A stretch of DNA of 64,000 bases, from NCBI GenBank assembly GCA_941918925.1, contig OW799234.1, forward strand, positions 9,267,001 through 9,331,000. Reading direction: 5' to 3'. A program made the position numbers and the translations under genes. Every line of letters begins with the position of its first letter. Positions within the stretch are counted from its first letter, which is position 1. A model generated the notes under the pieces. That model was not told the DNA's origin. It did no database searches and saw nothing but the letters and a program-made list of their open reading frames with translations. The DNA is from Phyto melanocephala. Lineage: Eukaryota; Arthropoda; Insecta; Diptera; Rhinophoridae. This document shows, piece by piece, positions 22,068-32,319 of this stretch.

Positions 22068-23580
22068 CATCGCCGTGATCATACCAACAATGTTTACAAC
22101 CGTAAAATGTTGCCAACCAACCCAAGGGTGTTGGAAGTGAACTTATCAAACCACTATACAGCGAAAACAACTAAATTAAACTCTTTATCTAGAACAAACG
22201 GTTGTTTGGTGTTGTAAGCACTCATAAGAAGAAGGTTGGCAACGTTTTGGGTCAATTAAATGTTATTGTCTATATGTATTCAAATTAAAGTTTTTTTTTA
22301 TTATTTATGTTTTATTGTTTTCTTTTGATTTGTATTGCAAAAGAACTGAAGCAGGCTGAATTTATGACAGAAGGTTAAATGAAGGCTGCTTCTGTTTTAA
22401 GTTTTCACGATTTAGCTACAACAAACTGTATTTATAAAAAAAACTTTATTATACACTTGTATATTCTACTTCCATTGAAAATGTACAAATGGCTTTATTA
22501 CAAGGATAATTAAATGTATTAAAATATGATTTATTACATCTGGAAGCCTCAGATGTAGTACTGTAAGTTTAAGCTTTAAACCATTTTCTACAATAGTCCA
22601 CACAATCTTGTCTATTAAGTTGTCTACTTTTGTTGGTTTATACACAGAGAAAACAGTACCGGTTGTGAGTACCGCAATTGTTGCCAATCGCATGGTTTAG
22701 TTGTGATAGTAGAATTTTATGGTTATATCTGCATAATTTCGTTTCGTAATATAAATATATAGTCAGCACTTATAAATTATGATTCTTGCAATAGAAATTT
22801 TTGTAATCACAAATGAAAAGTTCGATTGCAGTAACTGAACCATTCGATTGGCAATGAATGTGATTTTCTGTTTTCTAGATGTATATACTTAACGTAACCT
22901 CAAAGAATATAATCTAAAGGCTTTAAAACTCACAATCTTAATGGTTAATTTATTGAAACATTTAATGAAATAACGCGTTTGCGAAATTCCTTTTTTTTAA
23001 TAAGTGAATGATTTGATGTGGTTTATGGCATGTTTAAAGAAAACATCCCATAATTGGAGAACTAAATAACTAATAATAAATGCTTTATAGTGTTAACTGA
23101 AGGTACGTAAGCACTACTGATTCCAACGTCGCATAAAGCGCATTAAGCTGTTATACATCGGTTTGCTCTCTGGACAATGCTTACTCTAGCTCTCTGCGTT
23201 TTCAGCAGTTTAGCAGCCTGAAATGTGAAAGTCTTAAGGGGACATATGTAAAAGACTACAGAAAATCTAATGCAAAGGTCAGTTATAAAATATCACAAAA
23301 TCTGATTTGTTGGTCACACATTTTAATCAAGATTTTGAAACGAACTATTTTAACCCATAAGTTCTTAGACAGCCGAATAGGTGTTCCAAGTCTGGTACAC
23401 AGATAATTCAAAGGATTGTAATAAGGATACTAGTGCGGGCATGTTTAGGCCATTCGAACATGATCAAATCTTTAAAATTCATATTATTGTTATCTCTATA
23501 TGAAAACCTCAGTGAACTCGAATGTGCGAGTAAAATTTTGATCATAAACATATGCTTATCCTTCGATATTTTAGAACGTA
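22068..23580. other. Non-coding region with a weak inverted repeat
   Basis: Inverted copies of TTGCCAATCG(C/A)ATGGTT occur near 22672-22690 and 22845-22862. They may mark a small decayed MITE of about 230 bp. No gene was recognised. Confidence 0.35.
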
Positions 23581-24143
23581 AAGGGTCCGCCATCTAACGT
23601 TTTTTTTTTTCAACTAGTGCTTATTTCGTGAATTTTAACACTTAGCTCATGTCTGATTTGACAGATAATTAGTTTTATCCTTCCGCTGAACGAATATGGT
23701 TGTGTATACGCTTGAGCAACGCTGGGAAATATTGCGACATTACTTTGGCCGATTTTGCCAAAAAAAATCATCTTTTCAGATGAAGCTCTTTTTGATCTTG
23801 GCGGGTATGTAAACAAGGAAAATTGTCGCATTCGGGGCACAGAAAACCCGCACGCATACATTGAAAAGCCGAAACAGCCAAAATGAGTCACTGTTTGGTG
23901 CGGATTTGGGTCCAAAAACATAATTGGGCCATTTTTCTTCAAAAATGAGCAAGGAGTGGCCGTTACAGTCAATGACGATCGTTATCGGGCCATGTTGAAC
24001 GAATTTTTGTTCACAAAAATTGAAGAGGAGGATATTGGCAACATTTGGTTTCAACAGGACAGCGCTACGTGCCACACAGCCGAAGCTACACTCGCATTTT
24101 TTTATAGCATTTTCAAAAAAAAAAAGTTATTTGGCGGACCCTT
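23581..24143 (+). mobile_element. Internally deleted Tc1/mariner element
   Basis: Terminal inverted repeats begin AAGGGTCCGCCA and run into an A/T tract on both sides. TA is duplicated at 23579-23580 and 24144-24145. At 563 bp it is less than half the size of an intact mariner. The transposase N-terminus is joined directly to its central catalytic part and the C-terminus is missing. Confidence 0.8.
23695..24110 (+). pseudogene. Mariner-type transposase remnant
   Basis: The frame starts with a short piece ending L-E-Q-R-W-E-I-L-R, then jumps to I-I-F-S-D-E-A (first catalytic Asp region), G-Y-V-N-K, and W-F-Q-Q-D-S-A-T-C-H-T-A (second catalytic Asp region). One in-frame TGA lies near 23883, most simply a decayed CGA codon. 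The DNA-binding region and the third acidic residue region are deleted. The product would be inactive. Confidence 0.75.
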
Positions 24144-24445
24144 TATTAGTGCCTATAAATTTTTAAGGAGGAACGTCCCTTTGCCAACTGTATTTAGTAG
24201 TCGACTTTTTAAGCTGGCTTCGTTCGTTTTACGCAATTGGGACTGAAAAGGGTGTTTTTTCCTTTTTGAGGTAGAACTTTGAGAATCTTATCCTATTCGA
24301 CTTTGGAATGTTTGTTCAAATGGTAATCAGCTTCATCCATTACCAGTTGCTTAATAAACTTTTAATTTAAATTTTTAAGAATTTTAAAATTTTGCACTGA
24401 TTGTTTTGGTTGTAAATTTTCGTCGGCGAAAAGAAATATTATTTA

Positions 24446-24648
24446 GGGCCATTATTACAGACAGGTTAAAGGCAGGATTATGTCGGACCGATAATTGGCT
24501 TTACATTATAAAGTCTTTGTTTATAATTTTTTTATCTACTAAATATTATTATTTTTAATAACGATAACAATAAAAAGTTAAAGTTGTAATAATGCAAAGG
24601 GTCCAAAAAATCCTTCCTTTAACTAACGGCAAATTGTAATAATGGCCC
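24446..24648. mobile_element. Tourist-like MITE (PIF/Harbinger type)
   Basis: 203 bp with inverted ends GGGCCATTATTACA / GTAATAATGGCCC and a TTA target duplication on each side. A subterminal GTTAAAGG block also occurs inverted. GGSCC-type ends with a 3-bp TWA duplication are typical of PIF/Harbinger. The copy at 55120-55344 has the same ends and duplication. Confidence 0.75.
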
Positions 24649-24948
24649 TTAGTATTGTAAAATTATACCCTAAACAACGTTACATAAGCTTCTTATTTTT
24701 TATTTTTTAATTGTATGAAACTAACCTTAAACTAGTAGTTCATTCGTTAATTGTTAACTTTAGTTTTAACCCTAAATATTTCTCAGAAAATTTTTGGATC
24801 TACTAAAAAAAAAACTTTGTTTTAAATCATGGGTGCCCATTTCATCAAACAATTGCCCCATCTTTTTATTTTTATGCTATTTAGTTAGGCTTCCATTAGA
24901 CAGCGACGAGTACACAGCTTAACAGCTATGCTGATATTTTTCCAAATA

Positions 24949-25303
24949 CAGTGCGTAAAAAAATTATGATTCGAGTTAGGAAAATATTTTATTTTTTAGA
25001 AATCAAATTTTTAAATTTAAAACAGTGAAATATATTGAACATTTATCCATTTTACGAAGCAAAAAATAATAAAAAATTCAATTTTTACTACATTATTATT
25101 CATTGTATACACCCAAAAAATTTCTTGTGTTAAAATTTTAAAAGAAATCTTTACGTTTACTCTTTCGTCCAACTAAGAAAATAGCAAATTCAGTGTGCAC
25201 TCCATACACACATAACAAATTAATCTACATTTTTATTAAACCACAACAACAATTGTGGCTAAATTTTAATAAAAATTTGTGGTCTTACTTTTTCGTGCCA
25301 CTG
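24949..25303. mobile_element. Possible mariner-type MITE
   Basis: Imperfect inverted ends of the type CAGTG(G)C...AAAAA, flanked by TA on both sides. The 355-bp interior is AT-rich without a frame. The end match is short, so this is a tentative call. Confidence 0.35.
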
Positions 25304-26688
25304 TACTTTTAAATTCTCTAACCCATACGGCTGCAAAATATTTTCGGGCATCTATGTTTTAAGTCAGCTTAAGGCAACCAATTACTTTCAACTTTTCTTT
25401 AAATTTGTTTCAATTTTTAATTTCAAATTCTTGCATGTTTGGCGGACTAGTATTTTGCAACAAAAAAAAATATTGTTTAAAATTTATTTGTTTAAATATT
25501 TTATTGGTTTTGCTTGGTTAACGCTCTAATTTACTAAACATTTATGTTTATTTAATTAAACATATTTAATACATAACATGTTTGTTTAATGAAATAAATT
25601 GGCAACACTTTTAGCTTGCAGTGTATGTATGTATATTTAATAAATAAACAACAACATGGCATGTTATTATAAAATACAATAAAATTTAATGAAGCCAAAG
25701 TAAAAAATAGGCATTAAAAAATTTACAACAAATATTTAAAAAAAATAGTTAAAAAGCATAAGACCAAACCAAGGCGAATTCGCCGTTGCATACATATACC
25801 TGCATGAATATGCCTTGGACCACCAAACCGTGATTTTCCAAAGAAAATTCATAGTTTAAAAAATAAAAATAAAAAAAAAACAAATTTGTTAACTAATCAT
25901 TTAAATGATTTTGATTGTCATCTGAATAATGTGAAAATAACATGCGTCGAAATTGTTGTATGATGTTTGGTTAATTGTACACATACATACATACATAAAT
26001 ATTTACAAACATTCATTAATACATACTAACATACCAATTTCTATTATTTATGGTGGCATCTGTTAATGTTGCAACTTTGCAACAGCCATCATCTTTTGTT
26101 GTTGAAGCACACACTCGCAAACTCACTCGCACTTTTCCTTTATCCATACAAGCATATATTGACCAAAGATGCACTCCATACAAACATAATAAATTTTGCC
26201 CATATGAAAATAGTACTTTCACTAAAATCGTCAACAAATAAACTTGAAACATACGCGCGCACTACTAACAACTTTAAAAAAAAAAAAGTAAATGAATTTT
26301 CCATTAACTGACAATTGAAAACAAATGTGGTGGTCAGTTTTCCTGCTATAAAAACAAAATTAATATTAATTGTTGTACAACTAACTAACTGACACATAAA
26401 ACATATGAATGTAATTAATGTTTCATTTTGGATTTTAATGGCAAAAAGGAGGAAATCTTTATCAAGGATTTTATTGCATGTATTTTGAAAATTACCGAGA
26501 TGGTCAGTCGCAGGGTACACTTAATAAGGTAGCTTCAATTAAGCAGCTGATCATCGGCTGTTCCTTTCCAAATATCAAAGTTTCATACATTTTCTCTCTT
26601 CTCTCATAATTTGTCAATTTTCAAACTTCATATAAAAAACCTGTTTTCAAATAACTCTCCGAAATGCCATCACCTTAAATATTTACAC
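25304..26688. other. Non-coding region, no gene seen
   Basis: Apart from a 49-bp CAAGG...CCTTG micro-palindrome at about 25774-25822, no element was identified. Overlapping short frames at 26016-26520 on both strands have no domain signal. Confidence 0.35.
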
Positions 26689-27002
26689 CAGTGCTATTCA
26701 ACCTATGGTACGCGAAAAATTTCCAGTTGGTATGCGAAATCTTTTAAAATTTTAACGATTTCTATTTTGCGATTGGAAACAAAAAGAAAAATCATCCTAA
26801 AAGTATACCTTTAATGTACATGTTGTTGTTATGTTTTTTGTAATTTTTATTATTTTTTTTGTAATTTTTTTGTTTTTTATTATTAATAAATAAAATAGAT
26901 TAAAAATTTTAAAATTGTTTACATTATATTTTTTTTTGGTGGTACGCGAAAAGTTTGTCGTGAATTTAGTGGTACACGAGCCAAAAAGATTGAATAGCAC
27001 TG
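26689..27002. mobile_element. hAT-type MITE
   Basis: 314 bp with terminal inverted repeats CAGTGCTATTCAA / TTGAATAGCACTG and an exact 8-bp target duplication, ATTTACAC, at 26681-26688 and 27003-27010. A subterminal GGTACGCGAAAA motif is present near both ends. End sequence and duplication length fit the hAT superfamily. No transposase. Confidence 0.85.
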
Positions 27003-27039
27003 ATTTACACCATGGTCAGTCGCATTCAATCAGATCGAG

Positions 27040-28252
27040 GAATATTATTACAGGTACATACTTATATGCAATGGCGAATTGATACAACTATGTAAGTTTT
27101 TACGGAATGTTTTCCGTCAAGGCTAATTTGTATATCGGGGATGGAAAAGGTGTTATGGTATGTTCAATTGAATAAAGCTTAATACATATTTGTGAAGCGC
27201 ATTATAAATGCTGCAAAAGCAACAAATATACATAAATTTGGAACATTTCTTATCAAAAAGTAAACTTAAGTTAATTGTTTAATACAAATATTTAATTTTC
27301 CATCCCTGCATTATTAAATGAAATCAAGGCGAATTCAACAAATTTTCACAAAATACTTCGCCATTATCTGGGCTGATAATTTTACCTGTATGAATTCGCC
27401 TTGGGTAAAATTATCAGCCCAGCGAACTCAACCAATTTTGACAAAATGTTTCCCCATCAGCTGGGCTGAAAATTTCGCTTTTATGAATTCGCCTTGGATG
27501 AAATTATTAGCCCAGCTGATGGGAAAGCATTTTGTAAAAATTTGTTAAATTCGCCTTGATTTCATTTATCAATGCAGGGATAGAAAATGAGATTTTGGTT
27601 TCATTGTTAAACAATTAACTTACGTGTACTTATTTGATAATAAATGTACCAAATTTATGTATATTTATTGCTTTTGCGTCATTTATAATGTGTTTCACAA
27701 ATATATATCATTTTTTTAATCAAGTTTTTTTTTTATATCTAACATACCATAACAACTTTTCCATCCCTGATATACAAATTGGTCGTGACATAAAACATCC
27801 CCTAAAAAGTTACTTTGTTGTATCAACTCGCCGTATAAATATGCCTTGATTTCACCCAAGGCGAATTCATACAGGTGAAATTATCAGCCCAGCTGATTGT
27901 GAAACATTTTGTCAAAATTGGTTGAATTTGCCTTATTAATGCAGGGAAGGGAAATGTGATTTTAAATTCTGTATTAAACAATTAACTTACATGTACATTT
28001 TTGATAAAAAAATGTGCTAAATTTATGTATATTTGTAGCTTTTGCGTCATTAATAATGTGTTTCAAACAATTATATCCTTTTTTTAATCAAATTTTATTA
28101 TATTTAATATGTAAAAACATCTTTTCCATCCCTGATATACGAATTGGCCTTGACATAAAACATCACATGAAAAGTTGCTTTGTTGTATCAATTCGCCGTT
28201 GCATATACCTTATGGATATGCCTTGATTTCACCTGTATGCATTCGCCTTGGA
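27040..28252. repeat. Cluster of CAAGGC-type MITEs in tandem and inverted order
   Basis: Three copies of a family of about 370 bp lie side by side: one inverted (about 27040-27340), one direct (about 27560-27850) and one complete (27857-28225). The complete copy begins CAAGGCGAATTC, ends GGATATGCCTTG and is flanked by an exact 8-bp ATTTCACC duplication. Between the first two lie further inverted 80-bp units with the same termini. A fourth copy is at 51291-51670. Confidence 0.7.
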
Positions 28253-29288
28253 TCAGATGCTCCTTTCCCCATGTATAAATATATTTATAAAGAATTTTAA
28301 GGGATAGTCTCCTCCATAATGCGTTGTTGCAGTATACCTTTCTCAATATTGCCTTTTCTCGACATTATTGAATAGCGAGAAATATCTGGGTATAATCGTG
28401 GACTCCAAGCTATTATGGGAATGGAATATTCAGCTTACAATTCCATTTAACCATATGCAATACGCTAGCATGTAAAGGTACTCCAACGAAAATCTGAAGC
28501 CCTACATTACAACACAGACTGTCGAAATCTTCAGGAGGGCTCTATGACTCATTCACTATTAGAACTGGAGTGAGACAAGGTAGTGGCCATTGTCACAGTT
28601 GTGGAGATATAATAAAAGAGAAGACAGTTTTCCACCATAATATTCTGTTTGAACTGCGTGAAATATCTAGTGCTTGGTGCTTAATGATCTACTGTGATAT
28701 CCTACGGCTGCGTGTAAATGTTGCCTGACGAGTGTTGTGGTCTTGTTAAAACAATTATCTTTTGACCTTAACCTTGAAAAAATGTCATTTAATAGGGAAA
28801 GTTCTCTTTTACGCATTTCTAGAAATAGAGTTCTTCTTTGAATACAGATTCTTTCCGTTTGACATTTTTAAACTATTTAACTTGCATAGAAATCTGTTTC
28901 TTCATCACAAGTGGAAGAAATGAATTTAGAGTCGTATTATTGTCGAATCATTTAGAAATAGGAATTTTCTATATTTGTCTAAAGAAATTTGAGAACAACT
29001 TTTTTTTCGTTTAGGAGAGAAAGGCAAATTCTTTGTTATATTGCAAAATATTGGTTAAGCAAAAGCTATACAAACTCGCACAGACAGGATCTACGGAAAA
29101 TACTATTTGAGAAATGGCACAAAAGACCTGGTCAGCATTTAATGCATGACCTGAGACCCATCTTCTTGATTTAGTTAATATTTTAAACGATCACTGTGCC
29201 TAGGAAGTTCTTGTTACAAGATTAAATTTTACTTTCAACAACTACTGCTACTACACGGCAAAAATATAACCGCCTGTGTTTTGTATTC
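28253..29288. other. Non-coding region with a LINE relic
   Basis: Apart from the reverse transcriptase fragment annotated separately, no gene or repeat boundaries were recognised. Confidence 0.35.
28362..28480 (+). pseudogene. LINE reverse transcriptase C-terminal fragment
   Basis: A short frame contains E-K-Y-L-G-I-I-V-D-S-K-L-L-W, the motif that follows the palm domain in I- and jockey-clade reverse transcriptases. Stops and frameshifts follow. No ends were identified. Confidence 0.4.
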
Positions 29289-29366
29289 CAAGTGAAATTA
29301 AATCTCTGGCATGTTATTGTTTGTATAACAATTTCATGGCAATTCAGAGTGATTTAATTTCACTTG
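29289..29366. repeat. Short foldback repeat
   Basis: Inverted arms CAAGTGAAATTAAAT / ATTTAATTTCACTTG (one mismatch) around a 38-bp loop. Probably a MITE remnant. Confidence 0.5.
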
Positions 29367-29556
29367 AAACGCACGACCTTCTTTATCTAATAGGGATTAG
29401 ATTTTGCTATCTGTATCTTAAATACTTCAAGTTTTTCTAACATTAATATCAAGGATAACCACCACACAACAGACCATAACCACAATGTTTTAGGAATAAT
29501 TTTTGGTTCAATAAACACGCGAATAGACACATTTGTCACATTTACAGTAAGAGTCA

Positions 29557-29675
29557 AACCTAAACAAGAGCATTGTGCGTCAAGCGTTGGAGTTTTACAT
29601 GTGTTTTGTTTTTGTTACAATAACAAAATACATGCAAAATTGCAACGCTTGACGCTCAACACTCTTGTTTAGGTT
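29557..29675. repeat. Foldback (hairpin) element
   Basis: A 119-bp near-palindrome opening AACCTAAACAAGAG and closing CTCTTGTTTAGGTT. The arms of about 55 bp include GCGTCAAGCGTTG and its complement. No coding capacity. It is unrelated in sequence to the foldback at 6182-6328. Confidence 0.7.
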
Positions 29676-30611
29676 GGGCTATAAGCAAAATCCCAAAGAG
29701 TTTCTTCATCCATAAATAACCAACATATTTAGGGCAACCTTTTACGAACATCTATTCCTTTAAATACAAAATTCTTGAAAAACTAATCGAAAATTGGATT
29801 TCGGGATGGCGCTACATCCGAGCTAGCCATGGAAGCCTTAATTATATTCAAATATTTTAAAGGTCATTTAAGCTACTTGAGATTTTAGAACTGAACAATA
29901 GAAGTTTTCCTCATTTCGAACTGAATTCATTCGTTTTACTTTTTATCTCTTGCAAAATTAACATTAAACTTTTGTATGAACAAATACAGGGTGATGCAAA
30001 TGATGGTTACTTTCAGTTTAGTTTTAGTCACGTGTTATTCACGAATACCCATTACATTCACTTAAATTACCGCTGCATAGTGCGTTCGAGTCACAATTGG
30101 TTCTGTAAGGACAATTTCTAAACTTTTCAAGGTTTTGTTACCATAATCTTTCAATTTCTGAATTGGACACATCGTAAAAAATATGTCATCTTTTGGCCAT
30201 TCTGCACTGTGGATATTGAGTTTGTTGGCTTCCTTTTCTAGCCTCGAGAACATATAGTCTAAACTAATAGTCTCGTTAACAAGCTTAAATTCGACAGATA
30301 GCAGTTTCTTAAATTTATTTATTTAATTTTATATTTCATACTTTTTTATATATAAAAAGGGAGGTGTAGTGCCAACCCTGCATGTATTGATCTTCTGTAT
30401 TCATGTGTTACCCTGTCCAAGGTTTGACACTTGTTAAGATAACCTTTTGTTATGATAATAAAATAAAAAATCATTCAGTACTCGCCAGTCAAACCAAACG
30501 CTTGTCATTCTTTTTATTATAAAAAGAAATAAGGTAATACAGGAGGTATATTCAGGATTTATTTTTTGAGAACACCCAGATTATTATTGTAACTGGAGAG
30601 CAATAATCAAA

Positions 30612-31495
30612 CCAGTAAGAGTGCTATATTCGACCGTGCCGAATCTGATAATACCCTTTACCATCATATACATAGGTTTAATCCCACATCGTAGCTTAAC
30701 CTAGATTTCATATTATACGACATTTTTCATTATTATTTCCGACGCCATCTTTGATTTTAAATTTTTACATAGTTAACTGTTTTCTAGTAGTCAAGCCCTT
30801 TAATTTGATACCAATACTGATGGGGTTAAGAAAAAACATTTTCCAGCATTTTGTTTTAGACGCCATCTTGGATTTTACATTTTTTAACAATTTTATGTAT
30901 TGTTCTGATCAAGCCCTTTCATTTAATACCAATATTGTGGGGGTTGAAGGGGACAAAGTCGTTATATCCAACATTTTATTTAGACCGCTATATTGATCTA
31001 GTTTACTGCAATTTACTGGTCAGACCCTTTCATTTGATATCAATAATAAGGGGGTTCAAAGAGTTACATTTTAAAATACCAGATTTGACCCATATATAAA
31101 TTTATTGTCCGCCATTTTGTAGTGGCGGCCATCATGAATTTTAATTATTATATTGCGCTAGGCAAGTCCTTTCAGATGATACCAATGTTGACTCTCTCGG
31201 TTGTCCAAAAGCTGAAAAACATTTATTTTCGTTTGTAAATTTTTGGAATATATATTCAATCCCGGATATTTCCAAAATATTGATACTATACACAGGTATG
31301 AGGAACATGTGGTTGCTTCTAAAAGTTAATTTTATGTAACATACGGGCAGACGGTCAGGACTTAATCGACTCCTCTATTCATAAGCTTTCAGAAAATATA
31401 TACTTTATGGGGTCGGAAACGAAAATTGTAGAAATTACAAACGGAATGACAAAGCTATATATACCCTTGGGCACCATAAGTGAAAGGTATAATAA
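30612..31495 (-). mobile_element. DINE-1/INE-1-like element, long subfamily
   Basis: Minus-strand reading: degraded hairpin with ATACCTTTCAC near 31495, GACCCCATAAAGTATATATT, GAGTCGATTAAG, a body with repeated GCCATCTTGGATT-like and CATTTGATACCAAT-like phrases, then a TTCGGCACGGTCGAAT hairpin and CTCTTACTG near 30612. The interior matches the copy at 472-1626 and differs from the short T-rich copies. Confidence 0.65.
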
Positions 31496-32319
31496 GTTTT
31501 CATGGCCGCAAATTTAATGAATGATTACTGGAGGGTATGTAGTTTCAACTGAATGCTGCTACTTTTTACACATCTCGCCTAATGTCTCGTTTTGGCAATT
31601 TGCAGTGATTGGCAAGATCTCTTGTTGGACTACTCTATACTTTTTTTTTGATTTTGAAGATATTTATCAAGATTTCTAAAACTTAATGCCTGAAGTAATA
31701 ACCTGAGCCATTGAAAATGCCTTAAAATGATTCCAAAGGGTCATCAATAATCGTGGTGTCCACTTCAGGAATTAATGAAAAAAAACATTAAAAAAAAAAA
31801 ACAATATTAATGTTGTTTGGTTTTATAGTTCAACAACATCGTGTGAGAGTTTTTGGCCCACCCTGTATTTATGTATAAGTGTTTGCAGATCTTATGTGCA
31901 GGGGGTTAATTGCCTTAAAGCACGCGCACCAACTGAACAAACAAACCAAATGTTAACTGCAACACCGGCCTGTTGGTGTGCTCATATGCAACACTATCAA
32001 ATAAAAACAATCTTTTGGGGCAAAAAGTTATAAATTTAGTTAAAAAAAATAACCAACAACACCTTTCAAAAATTGGCAAAGCTAAACAAAACAACTGAAA
32101 CAAAATTAACATGTCTTTTTTAAATTAACAAAAAGGATTTAGCAATAGTTACAGACCTAAATTTATTATAAACAACTTTGAATTTGCTACAAAAAATTAA
32201 CCAAAACAGATTTGAAATTTAACTGAAACAATAAAAAAATATTCATTTTAATTCGCCAACAGTTAAAATAAATTTGTTTTTCATATTTTTTATTTTTTTT
32301 TTTTAATAATTTCTTGCAG
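31496..32319. other. Intronic or upstream DNA before the DAAM exon
   Basis: No coding exon was seen. The last 40 bases form a pyrimidine-rich tract ending TTCTTGCAG, a strong 3' splice site for the exon at 32320. Confidence 0.5.

Noticed and set aside
26016..26520. Overlapping frames on both strands of up to 126 codons
   Set aside because: No start context, splice sites, domain or codon signal; hydrophobic residues follow from base composition.
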